Part shown: one piece after another, positions 1 through 6,874 of the stretch | Layout: each line of letters opens with the position of its first letter | Position numbering within the stretch: the first letter of the stretch is position 1 | Source of the DNA: Bacteroidota bacterium | GTDB taxonomy: Bacteria > Bacteroidota > Ignavibacteria > Tepidaquicellales > Tepidaquicellaceae | Assembly: GCA_023429265.1 (NCBI GenBank) | Contig: JAEYVS010000099.1 | Coordinates: forward strand, 1-11,746 | Reading direction: 5' to 3' | DNA length: 11,746 nucleotides | The notes under the pieces: generated by a model | Told to the model about the DNA's origin: nothing | Databases searched by the model: none | Seen by the model: only the letters and a program-made list of their open reading frames with translations | Made by a program: the position numbers and the translations under genes

Positions 1-884
1 CCGGAGTTATATTCCGAAAGAGCTTTTATGTCATTTGATGTTAGTACTTCCAGGTGGTCCACTGATATTGCCGATTCACTGATGGCAGCGTCTATGCCGC
101 CTATCGAATTGAATTGGTCCGTGTGCAATTTAGGAATTAAACCAAATTGTTTTCCTGCTGATAATATTTCTTTTGTCTCGGATTTTGAAAAATATCCTTT
201 CTCACAAAACACATCTACAAATACAGCCAATTGCTTCCTGGCTATCTCAGGTATCATTTTGTACAAAACAAGCTGAAGGTATTCCTGTTTTGAAACTTCC
301 GGAGGTACGGCATGCGCTCCGAGAAAAGTGGGTATAATATCCAGAGAAAAACGGTTATCCTTTGCAAGGTCGTTTATTACCTGCAGTATTCTGAGCTCAG
401 AATTAAACTCAAGTCCGTAACCTGATTTTGCTTCAAGTGTAGTGGTGCCGTATTTTACGAAATTTTCTAATCTCTGCTCCCCCAGGTTTTTTAACTCCGC
501 TTTGGTTGCGCGTCTGGTTGCCTTAACGGTGCTCAGGATGCCGCCCCCTGCGTTTGCTATCTCCTGGTAGGAAGCTCCACGAATTCTCATCTCGTATTCA
601 TCTTCCCTTTCTCCGGCAAAAACAAAATGTGTATGAGAATCCACAAAACCGGGCATTACGGTTTTTCCCGAACAGTCAACTTCCCGGATTACTTTGATCT
701 TATGTTTACTGAGATGTTTAAGGAGTTCCTTTTCTGTTCCTATGAATTCTATTTGCTCGTCTTTGAGTAATAGAGAACAGTTCTTTTCTATCCCTATGTC
801 TGACATCTGTTTACCTTTTTTGGGTAAAAGATTTTTTGACCGGGACGTAACAAGCCTGGAAATGTTATGTAAAACTAATGACAT
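1..884 (-). CDS. hutI: Imidazolonepropionase (HutI), C-terminus cut off by the window edge
   Basis: Cytosolic metal-dependent amidohydrolase that hydrolyses 4-imidazolone-5-propanoate to N-formimino-L-glutamate, the third step of histidine degradation. The minus strand is open from the ATG at 884 to position 1 (294 codons plus two bases) with no stop. Visible family motifs are D-S-H-T-H at residues 82-86 (metal ligands His84 and His86), the F-A-G-E-R segment after it, K-S-G-Y-G-L near 153-158, L-G-A-H-A-V-P with His191, H-T-D-Q-F with metal ligand His254, and V-D-H at 275-277. The family is usually a little over 400 residues, so roughly the last 120, including the expected metal-binding Asp, lie outside. 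The start beginning M-S-L-V-L-H-N-I fits the family's N-terminal strand better than a second ATG at 806. No clear ribosome binding site is seen. The gene follows the transporter ATPase by 18 bases on the same strand. Family assignment is secure. Confidence 0.95.
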   Translation of the reverse strand, partial: MSLVLHNISRLVTSRSKNLLPKKGKQMSDIGIEKNCSLLLKDEQIEFIGTEKELLKHLSKHKIKVIREVDCSGKTVMPGFVDSHTHFVFAGEREDEYEMRIRGASYQEIANAGGGILSTVKATRRATKAELKNLGEQRLENFVKYGTTTLEAKSGYGLEFNSELRILQVINDLAKDNRFSLDIIPTFLGAHAVPPEVSKQEYLQLVLYKMIPEIARKQLAVFVDVFCEKGYFSKSETKEILSAGKQFGLIPKLHTDQFNSIGGIDAAISESAISVDHLEVLTSNDIKALSEYNS

Positions 885-902
885 TGGATCGTTCTTGAAA
901 AG

Positions 903-1916
903 TTAAGCTGTTGCTTCAGGCTCAAGAAGTCGTTCTTTATGAGCCGCTACTTCATCAATTCTCCAGCAGGCTGCAGTATGACCGTCTCCTACATCAAATA
1001 ATGGAGGTTGTTCATTCCAGCACTTTTCGATGGCAAATTTGCATCTTGTGCAAAAATGGCATCCCTGGGGATAATTTGTTGGAGCAGGTACATTTCCTTC
1101 AATTGTGGTGAGCTTTTCTTTCCTGTTTTTTGCTTTTGGTATGGAATTTAGCAGTCCTATGGTATAAGGATGTTTAGGATCCTTGAATATCTGTCTCACC
1201 GTTCCGTATTCTGCTACTTTTGAGGCGTACATTACGCATACTTTATTGGATACCTCGGCTATTACACCAAGGTCGTGTGTAATCATTATTACGCCCATTC
1301 CGAGATCTTTTTGAAGCTTATTGATCAATTCCAGGATCTGAGCCTGCACCGTTACATCAAGTGCCGTTGTTGGCTCATCGGCTATCAGTATTTCAGGGTT
1401 GCATGCCAGCGCTATTGCTATCATTACTCTCTGCCTCATACCGCCGGATAGCTGGTGAGGGTACTCACCGTATCTTTGCTCCGGAGCCGGAATACCCACA
1501 AGCGTGAGCATTTCTATCGCTTTTTCTTTTGCAGCTTTTTTATCAAGGTTTTGGTGAAGCATAATTACTTCTTCTATTTGGTCCCCGCACGTAAATACGG
1601 GATTCAGTGATGTCATCGGCTCCTGGAATATCATTCCAATGTCGTTTCCTCGAATCTTCCTCATTTCTTTTTCCGGTAGCTGAACCAGGTCAGTTCCTTT
1701 AAAAAGGATCTTTCCTCCTGCTATCTTTCCCGGAGGCTCGGCTATCAAGCGCATAATGGATAATGCCGAAACACTTTTCCCGCAGCCGGATTCACCTACG
1801 ATGCCAAGCGTCTCACCCATTTCCAGGTCATAGCTCACGTCATCAACCGCTTTGGCGATACCGTCATCCGTATAAAAAAAGGTCTGTAAATTCTTTACTT
1901 CAAGAAGTTTTGCCAT
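903..1916 (-). CDS. Oligopeptide/dipeptide ABC transporter ATP-binding protein (OppD/DppD type)
   Basis: Cytoplasmic ATPase that drives peptide (or nickel/other small solute) import through an OppBC/DppBC-type permease. With 337 residues it has the normal family length. Visible parts are Walker A G-E-S-G-C-G-K-S at 41-48, the Q-loop Gln98 in F-Q-E-P-M-T-S-L-N-P, signature L-S-G-G-M at 156-160, Walker B I-L-I-A-D-E at 176-181, the D-loop, and the switch His214. The C-terminal oligopeptide-transporter domain carries Cys286, Cys292, Cys299 and Cys317, the spacing seen in OppD/DppD proteins that bind a 4Fe-4S cluster; Cys289 is extra. I chose the ATG at 1916; the frame extends to a TTG at 1943, but the added residues are unlike the family. 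No permease, binding protein or partner OppF-type ATPase lies in the window. The substrate cannot be told from sequence. It is divergent from bshA and just upstream of hutI. Confidence 0.93.
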   Translation of the reverse strand: MAKLLEVKNLQTFFYTDDGIAKAVDDVSYDLEMGETLGIVGESGCGKSVSALSIMRLIAEPPGKIAGGKILFKGTDLVQLPEKEMRKIRGNDIGMIFQEPMTSLNPVFTCGDQIEEVIMLHQNLDKKAAKEKAIEMLTLVGIPAPEQRYGEYPHQLSGGMRQRVMIAIALACNPEILIADEPTTALDVTVQAQILELINKLQKDLGMGVIMITHDLGVIAEVSNKVCVMYASKVAEYGTVRQIFKDPKHPYTIGLLNSIPKAKNRKEKLTTIEGNVPAPTNYPQGCHFCTRCKFAIEKCWNEQPPLFDVGDGHTAACWRIDEVAAHKERLLEPEATA

Positions 1917-1943
1917 ATCAATTTCAGTGTAGTTTAGCTTCAA

Positions 1944-1972
1944 AAGTTAAAGTAATTATGTATTTATTTCAA
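1944..1972 (-). promoter_or_regulatory. Candidate promoter for the ABC ATPase-hutI pair
   Basis: On the minus strand TTGAAA (1967-1972) and TAACTT (1944-1949) are separated by 17 bases. The -35 match is good (five of six) but the -10 match is weak. Transcription would start near 1937, about 20 bases before the ATG at 1916. A TTG start at 1943 would then lie upstream of the transcript, which supports the ATG. The region is AT-rich, so chance matches are likely. Confidence 0.25.
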
Positions 1973-2030
1973 GTAAGTTTTAAGCCTGAAAAACTTTATA
2001 AATTATGGCATTATGAGAATTTTATCTATA

Positions 2031-2059
2031 TTTAAAATTCATTTTAATTCGGTTATTAT
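2031..2059 (+). promoter_or_regulatory. Candidate promoter for bshA
   Basis: TTTAAA (2031-2036) and TATTAT (2054-2059) are separated by 17 bases on the plus strand, which would give a leader of about 25 bases before the bshA ATG. Both hexamers are imperfect and the region is very AT-rich. The rest of the 1917-2090 gap holds no gene and no strong hairpin. Confidence 0.22.
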
Positions 2060-2090
2060 GGTAAAGAACAAAGAAAACTAACTTTAAAAG

Positions 2091-3254
2091 ATGAAGATAG
2101 GAATAACATGCTACCCTACATATGGAGGCAGCGGGGTTGTTGCGACTGAACTGGGTAAAGCGCTGGCTTTAAGAGGACATGAAGTGCATTTCATATCTTA
2201 TGCCGTTCCCACCAGGCTTACCGGGTTTATAGATAATGTCTTTTATCACGAAGTGGAAATGTACAGCTATCCGCTTTTCGAATTCCCTTTATATAGTCTA
2301 GCATTAACCAGTAAAATGGTAGAAGTCGCGAAAATAAATGAACTTGATCTTATTCACGCGCATTATGCAATCCCTCACGCTACCAGCGCGTTTCTTGCAA
2401 GAGAAATTTTAAAAGCGGAAAAGATTACCGAAAAAGAGCTTAAAGTCATTACTACTCTTCACGGAACAGATATTACGCTTATTGGCCTTGAGCCGAGTTT
2501 TCTTCCTACTATGAAATTCAGCATCGAGCAATCTGATGGGGTTACAGCCGTGTCAAACTTTCTAAGGGATAAGACAAAATCAAATTACCAGATTGAAAAA
2601 CACATCGAGGTCATTCCTAACTTTATTGATACTGAAAAATACAGCAGGCAGGACAACGAAAACACTCAATGTATGAGGAAAAAATTTGCGCCTGATGGAG
2701 AAAAAGTGCTTGTGCATATATCGAATTTCAGAGCTTTAAAAAGAGTGCAGGATGTCATAAAGATATTTGCAGAGGTAAAAAAAGAAGTGCCGTCTAAGCT
2801 TCTGCTGGTAGGGGATGGTCCGGAAAGAAGTGAATGCGAAAGGCTTGCGCGAGACCTTGGGATCTTCGAGGATATTAAGTTTATGGGTAAACAGGATTCA
2901 TTACCCGAGATTCTTTCCATATCAGATCTTTTCATTATGCCTTCTCAATCCGAAAGTTTTGGACTTTCCGCCCTCGAAGCGATGAGCTGTAGTGTTCCGG
3001 TTATTTCATCCAGTATTGGAGGATTACCCGAGCTCAATCTTCACGGTGAAACAGGTTATATTGCGGAGATAGGGGATGTAGACAGAATGGCAAAATATGC
3101 AATCGAACTTCTAATCAACCAAAAGAAATACGAATATTTCAGTAAAAAAGCCCGTGAAAGAGCTCTTAAATTCCGGGAAGAAAATATAGTACCGCTTTAC
3201 GAAGAGTTTTATGAGAAAATACTCGCATCAAATAAAAAAGAGCAGGTTATTTAG
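2091..3254 (+). CDS. bshA: N-acetyl-alpha-D-glucosaminyl L-malate synthase BshA (bacillithiol biosynthesis)
   Basis: Retaining GT4-family glycosyltransferase that joins N-acetylglucosamine from UDP-GlcNAc to L-malate, the first step to the low-molecular-weight thiol bacillithiol. It acts in the cytosol. The 387 residues have the family length and follow the Bacillus BshA pattern closely: K-I-G-I-T-C-Y-P at 2-9, G-G-S-G with A-T-E-L-G-K (12-23), H-A-H-Y-A-I-P-H-A near 89-97, T-T-L-H-G-T-D-I-T (121-129), V-H-I-S-N-F-R with K-R-V-Q-D-V-I (208-223), G-D-G-P-E (241-245), and the E-x7-E donor motif Glu288 to Glu296 in S-E-S-F-G-L-S-A-L-E-A-M. It starts with ATG and has no clear Shine-Dalgarno; the upstream bases are A-rich. 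It stands alone on the plus strand; the deacetylase BshB and the cysteine-adding BshC are not in the window. The stop codon lies in the loop of the terminator hairpin. Confidence 0.95.
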   Translation: MKIGITCYPTYGGSGVVATELGKALALRGHEVHFISYAVPTRLTGFIDNVFYHEVEMYSYPLFEFPLYSLALTSKMVEVAKINELDLIHAHYAIPHATSAFLAREILKAEKITEKELKVITTLHGTDITLIGLEPSFLPTMKFSIEQSDGVTAVSNFLRDKTKSNYQIEKHIEVIPNFIDTEKYSRQDNENTQCMRKKFAPDGEKVLVHISNFRALKRVQDVIKIFAEVKKEVPSKLLLVGDGPERSECERLARDLGIFEDIKFMGKQDSLPEILSISDLFIMPSQSESFGLSALEAMSCSVPVISSSIGGLPELNLHGETGYIAEIGDVDRMAKYAIELLINQKKYEYFSKKARERALKFREENIVPLYEEFYEKILASNKKEQVI

Positions 3255-3267
3255 CCTGCTCTTTTTT
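3234..3267. terminator. Strong, probably bidirectional intrinsic terminator between bshA and protease A
   Basis: A perfect 13-base-pair inverted repeat (3234-3246 with 3255-3267) surrounds an 8-base loop. The core arms are GAGCAGG and CCTGCTC, flanked by six A on the left and six T on the right. Either strand therefore gives a GC-rich hairpin followed by a U-run, so the element can end both bshA and the convergent protease A transcript, whose stop is 23 bases away. The bshA stop codon TAG (3252-3254) forms the end of the loop. Confidence 0.93.
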
Positions 3268-3289
3268 AAACTTCCTATTTAGACCTAAC

Positions 3290-5011
3290 TTATTTAATAA
3301 GCATCATCTTTTTGGTCTGTACAAAACTTCCGGTCTTCAGCGTATAAAAGTATATTCCACTTGATAGATTGCTTGCATTAAACTCCGCGCTGTATGAGCC
3401 GCCTCGCAAAATATTATTCACCAGCTGTCCAACGAGCTTTCCTGAAACATCATAGATATTCAATGAAACTAATCCGCTTTCCGGTACGCTGAAATCTATC
3501 TTCGTCGTAGGGTTAAACGGATTTGGATAGTTTTGCTTAAGATCAAATGCTGCCGGTTGTCCGTTATTGGTACCGGTCACAGAAGTAACTATCAGTGAAT
3601 TGACCGCTAATACGGATTTATAAAGATTAAGCCTTCCTTTTCCTAGTATGTTGCTTAGGTTTGCAAGTGTGTCCACACTTTCCATCATCAATTGCTTCAT
3701 TAAGCGCGCTACAGAATCAGGCTGTGTCATTGATAGGTATATCATGCTGGAATCTGCTGCCGCGTACATAAGTCCTATTGAGCCCGCTACGTGAGGAGTT
3801 GCCATCGATGTACCGGTTGAGGTACCGTATAAATTATTTGGGTTTGTTGATAGGATACTTGTGCCGGGCGCTCCAATATCCATATGAATGGGACCGTACC
3901 CTGCACCGGTATTCCTTACATCATTCCGGGTGGTATTTGTCACTGAAAGCATAAAATCACTTGGACAGGCAGTAGGAACATCTCCGACTACATCTATATT
4001 TACATTATTATTTGGTCCTGCGCCGGCGCTGATTATTCCTTCCATTCCAAGAGAGTCATAGTAAGCGCACCATAATGGATAGTTGTTTGGATTAGCATTA
4101 TCCACCCCAAAGGATGAATTTGTTGCGACTACATAAGCTCCTTTTACACCGTTTGTTTGATTGTAAAGTTGCCTTTGTCTCTGTGCATATCGATAAGCGC
4201 GTAATACAGTTGCTTCTGAACCTGAAGATCCCTGGATTGCCATTACCCTCATATTCCAGTTTACTCCTGTTACGCCCAGGTTATTGTTTCCCCTCGCGCC
4301 GACTGTACCACTAACGTGAGTTCCATGTTGACTTGAAGTAATATTTCCATTACTATTATAAGCATTCCAACCGTTTACATCGTCTACGTATCCGTTTGAA
4401 TCATCATCAATGCTGTTACCGGGTATTTCACCCCAATTTTTCCAGAAATTTAAATCTTGATGAGCAAGAAAAAATCCACCATCAACTACCGCTACTACTA
4501 TGGTATCACCTAATGCTGTCAATCCACCCTGAGTATAATCCCAGGCTTCAGGTGCATCGATATCTGCATCGACGGTACCCCCGGACTGGCCGGTATTATG
4601 AAGTCCCCACATTTCATTGAATCGTGTGTCATTGGGCATTGTGTCCCGTTCTTCTACGATGTGATTAAACTGAGCTATGTCTACTTCTGGCGATTCAATA
4701 ACTGAAATCAATGCGTCTACTGCATCTGATCTGTTTTTATCATATTCTACCAGCCATAGATTATATTCTTCTATGACAGGTTCTTTGATTGTCATTCCAA
4801 TATTGTCAAATTTAGCAGTGTATTCCTGCGCATCGACACCGGGCTTAAACATAACTAGCAATTCTCCCTCAACATAATTTTTATCATTATAGAGATGAGA
4901 ATAGTTGCTGTGACTTTTGGTTTGCTTTGACATGGAACCAAATATTACTACTAAAGCAATAACAAATATCCCCACCAAAGACAGAAATTTCCCTTTGTAA
5001 TTTGATCGCAT
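3290..5011 (-). CDS. Secreted subtilisin-like serine protease with T9SS sorting domain (protease A)
   Basis: Peptidase family S8 endopeptidase, expected to cross the inner membrane by Sec and the outer membrane by T9SS. The 573 residues begin with a signal peptide (basic start, hydrophobic 9-25). A propeptide of about 47-120 follows, starting E-G-E-L-L-V-M-F-K-P as in fervidolysin-like prodomains. The catalytic domain (about 130-470) has Asp177 in V-V-D-G-G, His229 in H-G-T-H-V-S-G and Ser402 in G-T-S-M-A-T-P-H-V-A-G. An acidic D-D-D-S-N-G-Y-V-D-D loop (202-211) looks calcium-binding. The usual oxyanion motif A-A-G-N is replaced by A-G-A-G-P-N-N (329-335). The type A sorting domain spans about 489-573, starting N-Y-P-N-P-F-N-P (494-501) and ending in K-K-M-M-L-I-K. 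It is a clear paralogue of protease B, about half identical by eye. It is the last gene of the minus-strand run. Substrate unknown. Confidence 0.93.
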   Translation of the reverse strand: MRSNYKGKFLSLVGIFVIALVVIFGSMSKQTKSHSNYSHLYNDKNYVEGELLVMFKPGVDAQEYTAKFDNIGMTIKEPVIEEYNLWLVEYDKNRSDAVDALISVIESPEVDIAQFNHIVEERDTMPNDTRFNEMWGLHNTGQSGGTVDADIDAPEAWDYTQGGLTALGDTIVVAVVDGGFFLAHQDLNFWKNWGEIPGNSIDDDSNGYVDDVNGWNAYNSNGNITSSQHGTHVSGTVGARGNNNLGVTGVNWNMRVMAIQGSSGSEATVLRAYRYAQRQRQLYNQTNGVKGAYVVATNSSFGVDNANPNNYPLWCAYYDSLGMEGIISAGAGPNNNVNIDVVGDVPTACPSDFMLSVTNTTRNDVRNTGAGYGPIHMDIGAPGTSILSTNPNNLYGTSTGTSMATPHVAGSIGLMYAAADSSMIYLSMTQPDSVARLMKQLMMESVDTLANLSNILGKGRLNLYKSVLAVNSLIVTSVTGTNNGQPAAFDLKQNYPNPFNPTTKIDFSVPESGLVSLNIYDVSGKLVGQLVNNILRGGSYSAEFNASNLSSGIYFYTLKTGSFVQTKKMMLIK

Positions 5012-5046
5012 AATTAAAAATTAGTTATAAGCTTATTATTTTTAGA

Positions 5047-5075
5047 ATATTAAAGATATAATCCTCATAGTACAA
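5047..5075 (-). promoter_or_regulatory. Candidate promoter for protease A
   Basis: On the minus strand TTGTAC (5070-5075) and TAATAT (5047-5052) are 17 bases apart, which would put the start near 5040 with a leader of about 30 bases. An overlapping Bacteroidota-type reading is ATTG (5079-5082), 20 bases, then TATCTTTA (5051-5058), which is seven of eight to TAnnTTTG. A perfect palindrome (5082-5094) lies just upstream. The two readings cannot be separated by eye. Confidence 0.35.
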
Positions 5076-5103
5076 ATACAATGTTAATTTAACAGGAATT
5101 ACA

Positions 5104-6765
5104 TTACTTTAATAAAATCATTCTCTTAACCGAGTAATTTTTGCCGGCTTTCAGTGCATAGAAATACACACCGCTGGAAAGATTTGCTCCACTGAAAGTA
5201 ACTTCGTGAGATCCTTGAAGTTTTTTAGTATTTTCCAGGGTGATTACCTCCTTACCGGTTATATCATAAACCTTTAAAGTAACAAAATGATTCTCCGGTA
5301 GATAATATTTAATGATTGTAACCGGATTAAATGGATTCGGATAGTTCTGGAATAGTATGTGTTCTCGGGGTATCATATTTGTTTGATTTATGTTTAATGT
5401 TGACTCCCCAAAGCAAAGTCCCCAGGAATTTAATATTCCCTGATCTCCACCAAAGTTATCATATATTGATAACACCCATTCACCATTCATTGTGGTTCCC
5501 ATGAATTTCGAAAGTGAATCCATTCCATAATGAGTTCCGGGGCGATAGTTTGGGGGAGAGGTATATGGCTGCATAAATGAAGTTATTGAATCCATTGATA
5601 TCAATCCATCATCTGAAAGCTTTGTTCCTATGAAGTTTTTACCATTAGAACCAAATGAGCTTCCAACGCCTCTCCCGGGTCTGCTCATCAAAGTATCCGT
5701 TATTCCGTTATGCGAAAGTGTCATGGTCAGGTCGCCTACCCACGTATGAAGTACTGTGTCAAGAACAACTTTTATGTAGCCGGGTATTCTGGTGTAATCT
5801 TCTATTACAAGAGTGTCACGAATAGTGGTAAAATCAAGGATTTGCTTGGATAGGTTATCTCTGGAATATAATGATGTGCAATCAGAATTACCTGCGCCCC
5901 CTAATTTATAACACGCTAGTGATGTACTTTGAAAATTTAGCAAAAGATAACTGTTGTTTCCTGATTTCACAAAGTGTGCTCCACCGGCGATTGCGTTTCC
6001 TGAAAGTCCGATGCCGTATGAGGCAATGATACTCCCCGATCCTATGTGTATTTTGTGTAATGTATTACTTAATGAAGCTCCCTGTTGATTCCAAACCCAT
6101 AAAAATGCAGAATCCTGTGAAGAAGAACTATCCCAGGCTAAACCATATTTGCCGGTTATTTCACCGGCTGAAATTATGCCTTTAACATTCCCAACTGTGT
6201 CGTGGCAGGTTATATTCCCGGCAAAGTCACAATTCCAAAAACCTTTACGGTTTGGATCCCATGCAATTGCTCTAAATCTGCCTCCCTGGATAGGATATTC
6301 GGATTTTACATTTAGTGCGGAATCCATTTTATAGAGAACACTCCCGGCTTTACCACCCCATAGATACTCACTTCCCGAGCCGTCAGGACCAACAGTCATA
6401 TCTCGAATTGATCCGGTGTAGGGAGGGGAGAATATGGAATCTAAAGTACTTAAGTCGGGAATTTCTTCCGGGCTATGTGATTCAAGCGTATAGCATTTGT
6501 TTTGAGCAGACCAGGTATTGAGATAATATTTTCCCTTAAAATATACGGCTCCAACTGTCCCGTTATTAAGCCCATAAATATTTGCGAAGTAAAGATTCCA
6601 GTTCAATAATGCGCTGAAAGATTGAAGTCCGGAATATATAGCAGAACTTGTTTGAGGGACTAAATCGGAATTGGGATTGCTGTCGCTGTACTTAAAATTT
6701 GCTGCAAAAATAAGTACAATAACCAATATAGATAAGTGAATGGGTCGAATAAATGATCTATGCAT
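5104..6765 (-). CDS. Secreted beta-propeller plus P-domain protein with T9SS sorting domain
   Basis: Exported protein of 553 residues with no protease domain. A signal peptide (hydrophobic 9-22) leads into a region of about 66-290 with roughly five repeats of a short hydrophobic strand, a D/N-G turn and aromatic strands, for example M-T-V-G-P-D-G near 123, A-I-A-W-D-P-N near 167 and G-L-A-W-D near 208. I read this as a beta-propeller. Residues of about 310-455 match the proprotein-convertase P domain (P/Homo B): V-G-D-L-T-M-T-L near 343, a G-E-W-V-L-S-I-Y-D segment near 428, then G-I-L-N-S-W-G-L (443-450). The type A T9SS domain begins N-Y-P-N-P-F-N-P (474-481) and ends K-R-M-I-L-L-K. P domains usually follow a subtilase catalytic domain in the same chain; here it is free-standing between two subtilases that lack one. 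Role unknown: partner, adhesin or substrate-binding protein. Confidence 0.85.
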   Translation of the reverse strand: MHRSFIRPIHLSILVIVLIFAANFKYSDSNPNSDLVPQTSSAIYSGLQSFSALLNWNLYFANIYGLNNGTVGAVYFKGKYYLNTWSAQNKCYTLESHSPEEIPDLSTLDSIFSPPYTGSIRDMTVGPDGSGSEYLWGGKAGSVLYKMDSALNVKSEYPIQGGRFRAIAWDPNRKGFWNCDFAGNITCHDTVGNVKGIISAGEITGKYGLAWDSSSSQDSAFLWVWNQQGASLSNTLHKIHIGSGSIIASYGIGLSGNAIAGGAHFVKSGNNSYLLLNFQSTSLACYKLGGAGNSDCTSLYSRDNLSKQILDFTTIRDTLVIEDYTRIPGYIKVVLDTVLHTWVGDLTMTLSHNGITDTLMSRPGRGVGSSFGSNGKNFIGTKLSDDGLISMDSITSFMQPYTSPPNYRPGTHYGMDSLSKFMGTTMNGEWVLSIYDNFGGDQGILNSWGLCFGESTLNINQTNMIPREHILFQNYPNPFNPVTIIKYYLPENHFVTLKVYDITGKEVITLENTKKLQGSHEVTFSGANLSSGVYFYALKAGKNYSVKRMILLK

Positions 6766-6803
6766 AAGAATATAATTATCACGAAGTAATTGCGAAAAAT
6801 CGT

Positions 6804-6834
6804 GAAATTTATCGTTTCATTTATTCAACCCAAA
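6804..6834 (-). promoter_or_regulatory. Candidate Bacteroidota-type promoter for the P-domain gene
   Basis: On the minus strand TTTG (6831-6834), a 19-base spacer and TAAATTTC (6804-6811) fit the Bacteroidota pattern TTTG-N19-TAnnTTTG, missing only the last G. The start would fall near 6797, leaving a leader of about 30 bases. An inverted repeat (TCACGA at 6779-6784, TCGTGA at 6800-6805) touches the -7 element. Confidence 0.42.
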
Positions 6835-6874
6835 GTAATTTATAGCAGAATTTCCAAAAAAGAAACTCAATTTA

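Noticed and set aside
28..906. Plus-strand open frames at 28-276 and 694-906
   Set aside because: They lie opposite the strong hutI coding frame, and their translations resemble no family I recognise, so they are shadows.
1941..1943. TTG as the start of the transporter ATPase
   Set aside because: The extra nine residues do not match the family, and the best promoter candidate would start transcription downstream of it; the ATG at 1916 fits better.
5104..6765. P-domain gene as a broken piece of a neighbouring subtilase
   Set aside because: It has its own start, signal peptide, N-terminal domain and sorting domain, and both proteases are complete with their own signals, so no frameshift or truncation is needed.
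6848..6868. Hairpin GAATTTC/GAAACTC as a terminator after protease B
   Set aside because: The 7-pair stem contains a G-T wobble, is AT-rich and has no U-run after it in the minus direction.
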